A stretch of 64,000 nt of DNA. It comes from Fulvivirga ligni. GTDB lineage: Bacteria; Bacteroidota; Bacteroidia; Cytophagales; Cyclobacteriaceae. The translations under genes and the position numbers were made by a program. Of the stretch, positions 16,302 to 25,460 are shown piece after piece; position 1 is the stretch's first letter; each line of letters begins with the position of its first letter. The stretch spans positions 2,771,001-2,835,000 of the forward strand of contig NZ_CP089979.1 of NCBI RefSeq assembly GCF_021389935.1, read 5' to 3'. The notes under the pieces are model-generated. The model had not been told where the DNA came from. It saw nothing but the letters and a program-made list of their open reading frames with translations, and did not search any database.

Positions 16302-17399
16302 CTATAAGTAGCTAAGTGGATTTGTTACAGTTTCCGATAAATTGAGTGCAAATTTAGTAAATTTTTTACTTAATATCTCATTTATCAAATCTTTTGTGTA
16401 TACTTCACTTTCATAATGACCTATGTCAGCGATAGTGAGGTGGTTTTCAGCATCAAAAAACTCATGATATTTAAAATCTGCCGTCACATAAAAGTCAGCA
16501 CCAGCACCAATGGCATTTGGTAATAAAAAGCTTCCAGAACCGCCGCACACCGCAATTGTCTTCACCTTATCCTTCACTAGTTTAGTATGTCTGATGCAGC
16601 TGAGGTTCATCTTTTCTTTCAAATATTGAAGAAATTCCTTTGGGGTCATTTCTTTTGATAATTCGCCTACCATTCCTGAGCCTACATCCTGATGAGCATT
16701 CTTTAACTGAGTAAGATAATAAGCCACTTCTTCATAAGGGTGGGCATTTTTTAGAGTATTGGTTATTTTTCCTTCCAGGTAAGACGGGAATATCAATTCT
16801 ACCCGGTCTTCCTGCAGATATTCTTGCTGGTTAACTTCACCGATATGAGGATTAGCAGCGTCATTAGGTTTGAAGCTGCCCGTTCCCTCTACTTTAAAAC
16901 TGCAGTTAGAGTAATTGCCAATATTGCCGGCGCCGGCTTCATGTAGCGCATCAAGCACAGCATCAGTATTTTGAGAAGGAATATATGTAACTAGTTTGGT
17001 CAGTATCTCCGATTTTGGAACCAGCACTTTCGTATTAACAAGGCCTAGTTTATCACAAATTTTCTTGTTCACACCTTGAGAAACATTGTCCAGGTTAGTG
17101 TGTATGGCATAAATGGCAATATCATTCTTTATGGCCTTAATAACTGTTCGCTCAATGTAATTCTTCCCAGTAAGAGATTTGAGCCCCTTAAAAACTATCG
17201 GGTGATGGGAAATTATTAGATTACAGTTTTTTTGAATGGCCTCTTCTACCACCTCTTCAGTCGTGTCCAGTGTGATTAGCACATTAGTGACTGCCTCAGA
17301 AGAGTTTCCGGTAATTAGCCGTGAGTTATCATAGCTTTCCTGATAAGCCGCCGGGGCCACTGCTTCTAAATATTGAATGATGTCTTTTATTTTAGTCAT
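16302..17399 (-). CDS. Nif3-like dinuclear metal-centre protein (YbgI/YqfO family)
   Basis: This conserved metal-binding protein has the N-terminal half signature SYDNSRLITG and NLIISHHPIVFKGLKSL, with a His-His metal pair, and the C-terminal half ADFKYHEFFDA and ADIGHYESE with further ligands. A central insert (about residues 110-230) matches the longer YqfO-type members. I start at ATG 17399 (MTKIKDIIQYLEAVAP), giving 365 residues; the upstream ATG adds 16 unlikely residues. It is the first gene of a unit with the zinc-ribbon-family and TPR genes. The family is sometimes named GTP cyclohydrolase 1 type 2, but its function is unsettled. Confidence 0.9.
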   Translation of the reverse strand: MTKIKDIIQYLEAVAPAAYQESYDNSRLITGNSSEAVTNVLITLDTTEEVVEEAIQKNCNLIISHHPIVFKGLKSLTGKNYIERTVIKAIKNDIAIYAIHTNLDNVSQGVNKKICDKLGLVNTKVLVPKSEILTKLVTYIPSQNTDAVLDALHEAGAGNIGNYSNCSFKVEGTGSFKPNDAANPHIGEVNQQEYLQEDRVELIFPSYLEGKITNTLKNAHPYEEVAYYLTQLKNAHQDVGSGMVGELSKEMTPKEFLQYLKEKMNLSCIRHTKLVKDKVKTIAVCGGSGSFLLPNAIGAGADFYVTADFKYHEFFDAENHLTIADIGHYESEVYTKDLINEILSKKFTKFALNLSETVTNPLSYL

Positions 17400-17480
17400 A
17401 AATGCCCAAATTTGCGTTGATTTTGGTCGTTTTAAGTCTCGGATCAAAGTTATGGAATAATAGTTTTACATCATTAGTGC

Positions 17481-18515
17481 ATGAATTTTTTAGCAATTAT
17501 ACTTTACCCGTTCTCCTTATTGTATGATATGATTACGCGTTTTCGTAATTATATGTATAACTCGGGACGTAAAACTTCATTTTCTTTTGAAGCTAATGTG
17601 ATTTCAGTTGGAAACCTTTCGGTGGGTGGTACAGGGAAAACACCTATGATAGAGTATTTAATCAGGCTGCTGGATAAGAGACAGATGGTAACTCTGAGTC
17701 GTGGTTACGGTCGTAAAACCAAGGGGTTTCGCATAGCGAATGATGCTGACAGTCCGGCTACAGTGGGTGATGAGCCTTTCCAAATATTTTCAAAATTTAA
17801 GGATATTCATGTGGCGGTAGGCGAGGAGAGAGCCATTGCCATACCTTTTATTCTAGCCGAATTTCCTGATACTGAAGTTATATTATTAGATGACGCTTTT
17901 CAACACAGACCAGTAAAACCATCATTAAGTGTAATGCTTACTGAGTACAATAAACCTTTTTTTAAGGATTATGTATTGCCAAGTGGCCGTTTGAGGGAAA
18001 ATAGACATGGTGCTTCCAGGGCTGATATCATAGTTGTGACTAAATGTCCTGAAGACATTAATATAGATGGCTACGAAAGAGAGATCAAAAAATATAATGA
18101 TCAGGCCTTAATTGCGTTTTCATGTATTGGGTATGGAAAACCTATGAAATGGAATGGCAGTGATGAAGCCTTTGAAAAGAAAGATATTCTTTTGGTGACC
18201 GGAATAGCCAATAAGGCTCCTTTGAAGGAATTTCTTCAGCAAAACTATAATATTCAGGCAGAGCTGGAATACACAGATCACCATAAGTACGGGCAACGCA
18301 GTTTGAATGAGATTATTAATAAGTTCGATGAAATGCAGTCAGATAATAAAGGTATAATCACTACTGAGAAGGATATAGTGAAACTGAAGCCGCTGATGCA
18401 GGAAAAAGGAATTGATATTCCATTATTTTATTTGCCCATAGAGACTACCTTTGCAAAAGGTGGCAAGGCATTTGATGAAACCATTTTGAATTCTATAATC
18501 CCTTACTCTAATTAG
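17481..18515 (+). CDS. lpxK: Tetraacyldisaccharide 4'-kinase (LpxK)
   Basis: This inner-membrane kinase phosphorylates the lipid A disaccharide precursor. The N-terminal amphipathic/hydrophobic segment precedes a Walker A motif SVGGTGKT at residues 47-54. LpxK-specific blocks follow: LSRGYGRKTKGFR, GDEPFQIF, LDDAFQHRPV and LPSGRLRE. The length of 344 residues is normal. It is divergent from the Nif3-like gene across an 81-bp gap and is followed by a porin gene 22 nt downstream. It indicates that the organism makes lipid A. Confidence 0.96.
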   Translation: MNFLAIILYPFSLLYDMITRFRNYMYNSGRKTSFSFEANVISVGNLSVGGTGKTPMIEYLIRLLDKRQMVTLSRGYGRKTKGFRIANDADSPATVGDEPFQIFSKFKDIHVAVGEERAIAIPFILAEFPDTEVILLDDAFQHRPVKPSLSVMLTEYNKPFFKDYVLPSGRLRENRHGASRADIIVVTKCPEDINIDGYEREIKKYNDQALIAFSCIGYGKPMKWNGSDEAFEKKDILLVTGIANKAPLKEFLQQNYNIQAELEYTDHHKYGQRSLNEIINKFDEMQSDNKGIITTEKDIVKLKPLMQEKGIDIPLFYLPIETTFAKGGKAFDETILNSIIPYSN

Positions 18516-18526
18516 TACATATTACT

Positions 18527-18534
18527 TATTTTTG
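18527..18534 (+). promoter_or_regulatory. -7 promoter box upstream of the porin
   Basis: TATTTTTG matches TAnnTTTG perfectly and is followed by GGC. The GTG start of the porin is only 3 nt further on, so a transcript from here would be nearly leaderless. No -33 TTTG is evident, and the match could be chance. Confidence 0.4.
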
Positions 18535-18537
18535 GGC

Positions 18538-20469
18538 GTGCGTTTAAGAACAAAACTAATTTTATTATTTCTATTGGGGGTATCTATTCATGGCTATGGC
18601 CAGATAGAAATACCAGATGAAGAGAATAAGGACCGTATAGGTTCTAATATTCTGGATGACTCCACCAAGCAGATTTATGGACCTACCACCACTCTCTACA
18701 CCTTTGAGGAGAATATTAAATTTAACAATCCAAGGTTTTGGCCAGTAGATACATCGGTTATTGATCTTCATAAATTTCAATTCACCGTAAAGGAAAATAA
18801 CTTTTATCAGAACCTGGGTAATATTGGTACGGCTGTGAGTCCTATATATCCAGTACTGCCGACTCAAATAGGAGCAACATCAGGTTTTACAGTTTACGAT
18901 CTTTACTACAGAGGTCCTGAGAAAATAAAATACTACGATACAAAATCACCATTCTCTAACCTTGGAGTTATCTGGGGAGGCCAGGGAAGGGCTATCACCG
19001 AGGCTACTTATGCCAGAAATATAGATGAAAGGTCAGGGATAGGTTTTGATTTCAGGGGATTATATATTGATAAGCAGATACTTAGAACAAGGAGGGGAGA
19101 TAGAAACGTAGAAGGAATTTATTATTCAGGTTTTGGTCATTATAAAACCAGAAATGGTAAGTATCAATTGCTAGCCAACTTTGTTAGGAACAGACATAAT
19201 GTAGATGAATACGGGGGCATTTTCTCTGAAGGACAAGGACCTGACGGTGAGATATTCTTTAACGAAGATGCCAGGCAGACTGTACTAGCCGCAGCAGAAA
19301 CTGATGAACTACGCACCAACTATCATTTATATAACCAATATCAGATCAACGATTTTCTGCAGCTCTATTATGAATTTGATAGGTATAAGCAGCAAAATGA
19401 TTTCTTGGATAATAACACTAATGAAGACCCTGATCTAAATCCATTTGATTTTTATGTGCTAGACTCTGCTGAGATAAAAGACAGATCAAAATTAATCTAT
19501 AGGCAGCATGAGTTAGGTGTGAAAGGAGATATTGGGAAAGGCTTTTATATTCTTTATTATAAAGCCAGAGATGTGTTTTTTAGATACAAATACCTCAACC
19601 CTGATGAAGTGGGTGTAGAAGCTAACTACCTGGAGAACTATGCCGGGTTTAACCTTAGATTTGGCAATGACTCTGTAAGTTATATCACCGCCTTTGGAGA
19701 ATATAAACTAGGAGGCGAATATAAATTAGGAGCAGAGATCAGAAATAAGTGGTTTTTTGCCGAAGGATATAGTGTCAAATACTTGCCAGGGTATATTCAG
19801 CAGGCTTATAGAGGTAGTCATGACGTCTGGATAAGAGATTTTGATTCGCCGATTTCATCACGTTTGTCGGCAGGTTTAAACTTAAAATTAGGAGACTTAA
19901 GAGTAGAGCCAAAAGCAGAATATAATCTACTAACCAATCACGTCTATTTCAGAAAAGATCCTGACGCTGAAGAGGGAACTCAGACCGTGCTGCCAACGCA
20001 GGCTTCGGGTGATATCAGTATATTAAAGGGGAGCTTAAAACTGAGTCTGGATTTCTGGAGGGTATTTAACTTCAACGTGTTAGGAATGTATAGCAATGTT
20101 AGTGGAGGTTCATCGGATGCTGTGCAAGTGCCCCAAATGTTTGCAAATGCTCAAATCTCTTATCATGATATTCTTATTGATGGTAACCTGGAATGGCAGA
20201 TAGGCTTTGACGCTCACTGGCATTCTAGTTATTATGCAAATGGTTATGATCCGGTAATCATGCAATATTACACTCAAAGCGAATTTGAGGTGCCAGCTTT
20301 TCCCGTAGTGGATGTATTCGTTAATGCCAAAATCAATAGAGGAAGGTTGTTTATAAAATATAATAACCTGGTAGAGCTGGCCAGAAGCAGAGGCTATTTC
20401 GCTACTCCTTATTACCTGGGGCAAACCAGTATTCTGGATTTTGGTTTTAAATGGGCTTTTTATGATTGA
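18538..20469 (+). CDS. Outer-membrane porin (Porin_10 family)
   Basis: The protein starts with a signal peptide (RLRTKLILLFLLGVSIHGYGQ) and continues as aromatic, alternating beta-strand sequence typical of a large outer-membrane barrel of about 640 residues. Regions such as FTVYDLYYRGPEKIKYYDTKSP and the closing LDFGFKWAFYD match the Bacteroidetes putative porin family. I choose GTG 18538 over TTG 18532, because the TTG is part of the -7 box; neither is certain. The stop overlaps the miaE start by 8 nt, so porin and miaE are coupled. The transported substrate is unknown. Confidence 0.85.
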   Translation: MRLRTKLILLFLLGVSIHGYGQIEIPDEENKDRIGSNILDDSTKQIYGPTTTLYTFEENIKFNNPRFWPVDTSVIDLHKFQFTVKENNFYQNLGNIGTAVSPIYPVLPTQIGATSGFTVYDLYYRGPEKIKYYDTKSPFSNLGVIWGGQGRAITEATYARNIDERSGIGFDFRGLYIDKQILRTRRGDRNVEGIYYSGFGHYKTRNGKYQLLANFVRNRHNVDEYGGIFSEGQGPDGEIFFNEDARQTVLAAAETDELRTNYHLYNQYQINDFLQLYYEFDRYKQQNDFLDNNTNEDPDLNPFDFYVLDSAEIKDRSKLIYRQHELGVKGDIGKGFYILYYKARDVFFRYKYLNPDEVGVEANYLENYAGFNLRFGNDSVSYITAFGEYKLGGEYKLGAEIRNKWFFAEGYSVKYLPGYIQQAYRGSHDVWIRDFDSPISSRLSAGLNLKLGDLRVEPKAEYNLLTNHVYFRKDPDAEEGTQTVLPTQASGDISILKGSLKLSLDFWRVFNFNVLGMYSNVSGGSSDAVQVPQMFANAQISYHDILIDGNLEWQIGFDAHWHSSYYANGYDPVIMQYYTQSEFEVPAFPVVDVFVNAKINRGRLFIKYNNLVELARSRGYFATPYYLGQTSILDFGFKWAFYD

Positions 20470-21067
20470 TGAATCTGGCAAGCATGTCTTAGGCTTAGAG
20501 CTACCCACTGATCCCAGGTGGGTGAATATTGCTGAGAAGAATATTGAAGATATCCTCATCGATCATGCTTATTGCGAGCAGAAGGCGGCCACATCCTGCA
20601 TATCTATGATTGTGAGGTTTCCTGAGAAAGAAGAGCTGGTAGATATGCTCACGCCGGTAGTGGCTGAGGAGTGGAGCCATTTTGAACGTGTGCTTGAGGA
20701 AATGAAAAAGCGTGGCTATAAGCTCGGGCCTCAGAGAAAAGATGAGTATGTAGCCAAGTTAAATTCCATAGAAAAGAAGGGTGGGAGAAGAGAGCAGCAG
20801 CTGGTAGAGCAACTATTGATCAACGCGTTAATAGAGGCCAGAAGCTGTGAGAGGTTCAGGTTATTATGGAAAAATATAGCTGATGAAGAACTCCAGAAGT
20901 TCTATTATGAACTCATGGTTTCTGAGGCTAGTCATTACAAGAACTTCCTGCAATTAGCTAAAAGCTATATGCCTGAAGAGTATGTAATGGAAAGATGGAA
21001 AGAAATTCTAGCCGCTGAAGCTGAAATCCTTAAAACTTTAGAAGTACGGGGCGACAGAATGCATTGA
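20462..21067 (+). CDS. miaE: tRNA-(ms2io6A)-hydroxylase (MiaE)
   Basis: This di-iron hydroxylase modifies the ms2i6A base at position 37 of certain tRNAs. Carboxylate/His metal motifs of a ferritin-like four-helix bundle are visible: EEWSHFERV, EARSCERFRLL and SEASHYKNF. The start at ATG 20462 (MIDESGKHVLGLELP) fits the family; the upstream frame start lies deep in the porin gene. Length is 201 residues. It overlaps the porin by 8 nt and ends 5 nt before a convergent gene. MiaA and MiaB, which make its substrate, are not in this window. Confidence 0.92.
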   Translation: MIDESGKHVLGLELPTDPRWVNIAEKNIEDILIDHAYCEQKAATSCISMIVRFPEKEELVDMLTPVVAEEWSHFERVLEEMKKRGYKLGPQRKDEYVAKLNSIEKKGGRREQQLVEQLLINALIEARSCERFRLLWKNIADEELQKFYYELMVSEASHYKNFLQLAKSYMPEEYVMERWKEILAAEAEILKTLEVRGDRMH

Positions 21068-21072
21068 CCTCA

Positions 21073-22332
21073 TCAGGTTTTTTGCTTCTTCTTCTTTGCC
21101 GCAGGGAAAAGAATGTTATTCAGAATTAACCTGTATCCTGGTGAGTTTGGATGAATATTTAGATCTGTAGGTTCCTCATTTACTAAGTGTTGATAATCTT
21201 CCGGATCATGACCTCCATAGAAGGTCCAGAAACCTTTGCCGAACACACCGTGCATGTATTTCACCTCATTGATGGCTTTACTCTCCGCCATAATGATCAC
21301 ATCACTCTTGATCAAGTTCTTTTTATAGCCAGTAGTCTGCCCATAAAATCCTTTGATCACTCGTGTATGATCCTGGGTGAGCATAGTAGGGACAGGATCC
21401 CATTTGGCTGAGAACTCGAATAAGCTGAAATAATCATTTTCTTCACGTAGACCTCTCTCTGCAGGCTGGTTGTCAATATTAGAGAATTCGTATTCATATG
21501 GATTTTTAGATATCACGAAGTTCTCAAAAGCGAAGGTATTACTGTAGTTAAGCTTAGATTGTGCCGAAGGGTCTGCAGGGTCACCATCAAACATTCTTTC
21601 CACTATGTCCAGTCCATCAGCTGCCAATGCTATATCATAACTGTCTGTAGCAGAGCACATGGCAAAAAGAAAGCCACCGCCACTGACAAAATTCTTAATC
21701 TTCTTGGCCACCGCCAGCTTTAAATGAGAAACCTTGCTAAAGCCATGCTTTCTGGCTGATTCTTCAAACTCACGCTGCTGCTCAATGTACCACGGCATGT
21801 TTTTAAATGATCGATAAAATTTACCGTACTGGCCTGTAAAATCTTCATGGTGTAAGTGGAGCCAGTCATAAGTAGGAAGTTTATCTAGCAACACTTCGTC
21901 ATCAAAGACCACATCATAGGGGATTTCAGCATAGGTGAGCACAAGTGTTACTGCATCATCCCACGGTTGCTTACTTTTAGGGCTGTATACCGCTATCTTC
22001 GGAAACTTCTCCAACTTCATAATGTCTGTATTGGAAGATGGACTGGCAATTTTTTCGGTGATGCTATTAGATTCTGCATCTGAGATTACCTGATAGCTCA
22101 CTCCACGTATAATTAGCTCATTTTCAAACTTTTGATAGTATTTAAACATGAAGCTACCACCCTTGTAGTTCAACATCCAGTCTACTTCTATTTCATTTTC
22201 AAGTACCCAATAAGCAATGCCATAGGCCTTTAGATGATTGGCCTGCTGTTCATCCATAGGTATGAAAATGTAACTGGCGTAGGTATGTGATGCTATAAAA
22301 AATATGACAAGAGTAAAAAGTAGTTTTTTCAT
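21073..22332 (-). CDS. Conserved secreted protein, GATase-like ('asparagine synthetase B' in some annotations)
   Basis: A signal peptide (KKLLFTLVIFFIASHTYA) is followed by an N-terminal domain and then, from about residue 110, an alpha/beta domain with KIAVYSPKSKQPWDDAVTLV and SGGGFLFAMCSATDSYDIAL. The Gly-rich turn before a Cys resembles a class I glutamine amidotransferase nucleophile elbow. I recall close relatives in Bacteroidetes being labelled asparagine synthetase B, but nothing here supports that activity and the protein is exported. The Lys-rich C-terminus (AAKKKKQKT) is unremarkable. The function is unknown. Confidence 0.75.
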   Translation of the reverse strand: MKKLLFTLVIFFIASHTYASYIFIPMDEQQANHLKAYGIAYWVLENEIEVDWMLNYKGGSFMFKYYQKFENELIIRGVSYQVISDAESNSITEKIASPSSNTDIMKLEKFPKIAVYSPKSKQPWDDAVTLVLTYAEIPYDVVFDDEVLLDKLPTYDWLHLHHEDFTGQYGKFYRSFKNMPWYIEQQREFEESARKHGFSKVSHLKLAVAKKIKNFVSGGGFLFAMCSATDSYDIALAADGLDIVERMFDGDPADPSAQSKLNYSNTFAFENFVISKNPYEYEFSNIDNQPAERGLREENDYFSLFEFSAKWDPVPTMLTQDHTRVIKGFYGQTTGYKKNLIKSDVIIMAESKAINEVKYMHGVFGKGFWTFYGGHDPEDYQHLVNEEPTDLNIHPNSPGYRLILNNILFPAAKKKKQKT

Positions 22333-22502
22333 ATTCCTATCCTCTGGCTATTCTGTGGTTTTGCTAAAGTGAGGGTTTAATTGATGAAGTTCAATATTTC
22401 AGCGTTTTATTTAACCGATAAAAAGCTTTTTCGACTAATCAGGTAATTTATAAATGTAACAACGAAAGAATTAATTACTTTAGTTTCATAAATATTGAAT
22501 TT

Positions 22503-23741
22503 ATGAACCTACTGGAAAACATCAAGGAGGGATTAAGATCAGTTAATGCCAATTTGCTCAGAACTATTCTTACAGCACTTATTGTAGCCATCGGTATCAC
22601 CAGTTTGGTAGGTATACTCACTGCCGTGGATGGTATTCAGGCTTCTGTGAAAGATAGCTTGTCAGAACTTGGCGTAAATACTTTTGATGTGTATTCAAAG
22701 CGAAACAGAGGAGGTAGAAGAAGTGGAATAACTGAGAAAACCGCTCCGGCATTGAAATTAAAGGAGGTGGTGAGGTTTATAGACAATTATAAATATCCTG
22801 CTAGCGTAAGTGTATCTACATCAGTTACAGGTAATGCTGAGTTAAAATATGGTTCCGAAAAAACGAATCCTAATGTTTGGGTGCTAGGCGCCAATGATGA
22901 ATACATTGCACTGGAAGGGCTCAACTTAACCAGCGGAAGGAACTTCTCCTCCATTGAAATTCAATATGGAACAAATGTGGCTATAGTTGGTCCTGACGTA
23001 GTAAAGTCCTTGTATAAAGAAAATAAGGATCCCCTCGGTACAGAGATTTCACTTCTGGGAGGAAAATATAAGGTTATAGGTGTATTAGAAGAAAAAGGAC
23101 AGATAGGAGGCGGAAATGGCCCTGATAACTCGGTCATATTGCCTTTAATCAATGCCAGTAGAATGGGTACAGATAGGGAGCTTCGTTATAATATTACGGT
23201 AGGTATTACTAACCCGAATGAGATGGAATTCGCAATGGGTGAAGCTACAGGGCTGATGAGAAAAATAAGACAGGATAAACTGGGAGATCCTAACTCATTT
23301 GAAATAGACAAAAGTGAATCACTGGCAGATACAATGGGTAGTATTACAAGCGTACTTAGAATTGCTGGGTTTGTAATCGGCTTCATCACATTGCTCGGAG
23401 CCTGTATTGCTCTAATGAATATTATGATGGTATCTGTAACTGAAAGAACCAGGGAAGTAGGTGTAAGAAAGGCACTTGGGGCTACACCTTTACGTATAAG
23501 ACAGCAATTCATCATTGAAGCAATTGTGGTTTGCCTTTTAGGTGGTGTAGGAGGCGTTTTGCTAGGTGTAGGTATAGGTAATTTATTCGCATCAATTCTG
23601 GGAATTGACGGCTTTGTAATGCCTTGGTTATGGATTGGAATAGGACTGGCTGTGTGTATCGTAGTTGGGCTTATTTCAGGATACTATCCTGCTAATAAAG
23701 CATCTAGATTAGATCCTATAGAATCATTAAGGTTTGAGTAA
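22503..23741 (+). CDS. ABC transporter permease (MacB/FtsX family), orphan
   Basis: This 412-residue permease has one N-terminal transmembrane segment (about residues 18-42), a large periplasmic MacB_PCD domain, and three C-terminal segments (about 283-308, 333-360 and 372-395). The FtsX signature [30 protein letters not shown] is clear. No ATPase or membrane-fusion gene is adjacent, so its partners must be encoded elsewhere. MacB-type proteins usually do mechanotransmission across the envelope rather than classical transport. Its end overlaps the convergent TIR-domain gene by 15 nt. Confidence 0.9.
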   Translation: MNLLENIKEGLRSVNANLLRTILTALIVAIGITSLVGILTAVDGIQASVKDSLSELGVNTFDVYSKRNRGGRRSGITEKTAPALKLKEVVRFIDNYKYPASVSVSTSVTGNAELKYGSEKTNPNVWVLGANDEYIALEGLNLTSGRNFSSIEIQYGTNVAIVGPDVVKSLYKENKDPLGTEISLLGGKYKVIGVLEEKGQIGGGNGPDNSVILPLINASRMGTDRELRYNITVGITNPNEMEFAMGEATGLMRKIRQDKLGDPNSFEIDKSESLADTMGSITSVLRIAGFVIGFITLLGACIALMNIMMVSVTERTREVGVRKALGATPLRIRQQFIIEAIVVCLLGGVGGVLLGVGIGNLFASILGIDGFVMPWLWIGIGLAVCIVVGLISGYYPANKASRLDPIESLRFE

Positions 23742-25190
23742 ATCGGCCTTTTCTTTGAAGTAGCTTTTTAAAGCATCGCCGGTAGTCTGATTTTCAGCTT
23801 TGATCACATCAATTTCATTAGTGGAGTAAAATTGGTCAGTTTTTAAAGTTGGCTGACCAAGCACAAGCTTATTCTTGATGCCTTTGTTTCTCCCATAGCC
23901 AGGAGCTTTTAAAAGGTCAAGGGCCTTCATTCTTACCCACTGATCATTAGTCTTGCCCTGATAAATAATGGCAGAGTCAAAGGTTCTAAGATTATTGATG
24001 TGCCTGTTTCTTTGGTTGAGGATATCGCCTTCAAAGCTGGGGATAATCACTTCAAAACCTTCGCTGGTTAAAGCGCTCTTGATATCAGTAACTTCTTTAG
24101 CATCTATCTGATCATAAATGAGATAGATAATTTCATTGCCATTTAAAGCTTGGGGCTTTTCAGTAACTATATCAACTTTCTTATCGATACTTACCTTAAT
24201 AAACTCCTCTCTTATGATGCCTTTAAAATCTTCCAGAGGTATTTCCAGAATCTCAGCTTCTGATAAGGTCAGATCTCTTTTTATGTTTTCAATGAATGTA
24301 CGGTGATCATCTTCGGCGGTAGTTTGCCAAGGAGATATCCATATAATACGAGAAAACAGATTCTTGTCCTTTAGTTCCGAGCTTTTCTCCGCAGCGATCT
24401 GATTTTGAATGTCTACCACGGATTTGTCAGAGCCTATTGGAGCCTTTCCGTAAGAGTTTCCTATCAAGTGAATGGATACATTACACTTGTCCATTTCTTC
24501 TTTTACCTTTCTCTTTAGAGCGCCAGACTCCTCTGGTAAAGCTTGAGAAGGATAAATGGTGTAACCATGCCTTTGAAGCTCTCTCTTAAGTATATTTCTT
24601 TGAATTTGTAGGTCTTCTGCGGTCTCTGCCAGGTAGATAGATCTGCCAGATATGATTGATTTTACTTTTGATGATTCTAAGCCTTTTACGCATTTGAGGT
24701 TCTCAAACACTTCAAAAGCAAGATCGGTGAACTTCATCCATATTTCATTTTTCAACTCTGGGTCGTAGAAGTTTTTATAATCTACAAACTCATCCAGGTC
24801 AGTATCATGCCTGTACAAGGGAAATGATGGAAATAAGTGTAGCATTTCCAGATCAGACATGGACGGTAGCGGACTTTTAATGATTTTAAATATTCTGCAT
24901 TCCTGATTTTCCTTATTGATGCTAATAAACTCTTTTACGGTTTCTACACACAATTCGCTTTTTATGAAGTCAGGAGAAAGAATGGGGATAATAATATGAA
25001 CATCTTCGAGGTTGGCCGCTGTAATGGTGTCATGTTCAGATTTTAATAATATATGAGGTTTTTGCCCTAATAGCTCACCTAGCAATTTTTCAAAGATAGA
25101 TTTAAAATCAACTACCCAACCATTACCACTTTGTAATCTTTGATTATCAGCCTCTGTGTGTAATAAGAGGATGTCTATCTTATCCGGCAT
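23727..25190 (-). CDS. Multidomain TIR/DUF4062-like protein
   Basis: The protein is soluble, with three Rossmann/flavodoxin-like modules. Module 1 (about residues 1-130) looks like a TIR domain: [13 protein letters not shown] strand, [10 protein letters not shown], then SELCVE, which aligns with the WCxxE region that holds the catalytic Glu of TIR NADases. Module 2 (about 178-270) resembles DUF4062 ([27 protein letters not shown]). Module 3 (about 360-470) is another TIR-like fold ([14 protein letters not shown], then [15 protein letters not shown]). I start at ATG 25190; GTG 25208 adds six residues. No effector or NTPase neighbour is present. Function is unknown; NAD-based signalling or defence is possible. 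Confidence 0.75.
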   Translation of the reverse strand: MPDKIDILLLHTEADNQRLQSGNGWVVDFKSIFEKLLGELLGQKPHILLKSEHDTITAANLEDVHIIIPILSPDFIKSELCVETVKEFISINKENQECRIFKIIKSPLPSMSDLEMLHLFPSFPLYRHDTDLDEFVDYKNFYDPELKNEIWMKFTDLAFEVFENLKCVKGLESSKVKSIISGRSIYLAETAEDLQIQRNILKRELQRHGYTIYPSQALPEESGALKRKVKEEMDKCNVSIHLIGNSYGKAPIGSDKSVVDIQNQIAAEKSSELKDKNLFSRIIWISPWQTTAEDDHRTFIENIKRDLTLSEAEILEIPLEDFKGIIREEFIKVSIDKKVDIVTEKPQALNGNEIIYLIYDQIDAKEVTDIKSALTSEGFEVIIPSFEGDILNQRNRHINNLRTFDSAIIYQGKTNDQWVRMKALDLLKAPGYGRNKGIKNKLVLGQPTLKTDQFYSTNEIDVIKAENQTTGDALKSYFKEKADLLKP

Positions 25191-25337
25191 ATAAAAACAA
25201 TTAAGCACGAGTCTTACATTTTTCAGACTCTTAAACTTTTATGGTCTACAAAATTCTAAAATTCTGCTACAATTTAATACTTAATTGTTATCAATCAATA
25301 AAAATCATTTCAGGCGCGAACGCATTTGCTTAAATAT

Positions 25338-25363
25338 TAGGGTTTTACGCTTACCAAACCCTA
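25338..25363. promoter_or_regulatory. Inverted repeat upstream of the PorE-like gene
   Basis: TAGGGTTT (25338-25345) pairs with AAACCCTA (25356-25363) across a 10-nt spacer. It lies 40-65 bp upstream of the -7 box for the PorE-like gene, a position suited to an operator. It could also serve the divergent TIR gene. No regulator is known. Confidence 0.35.
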
Positions 25364-25401
25364 CTAAAATGTTATTAAGCATACAAAAAGGCAGAATTAA
25401 T

Positions 25402-25409
25402 TATTTTTG
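25402..25409 (+). promoter_or_regulatory. -7 promoter box of the PorE-like gene
   Basis: TATTTTTG matches TAnnTTTG perfectly. A start around 25413 would leave a leader of about 48 nt before the ATG at 25461. No -33 element is clear. Confidence 0.5.
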
Positions 25410-25460
25410 TAATTATTCTATTGTAATTTATATAGGCTTTTAATAACGTAAAACTCAGGT

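Noticed and set aside
18571-18867. 98-codon minus-strand frame opposite the porin
   Set aside because: It is antisense to a well-supported porin and has no family features. It is a shadow frame.
22420-22431. AAAAAGCTTTTT palindrome upstream of the ABC permease
   Set aside because: A self-complementary A/T run around a HindIII-like core is expected by chance in AT-rich DNA, and no other signal supports it.
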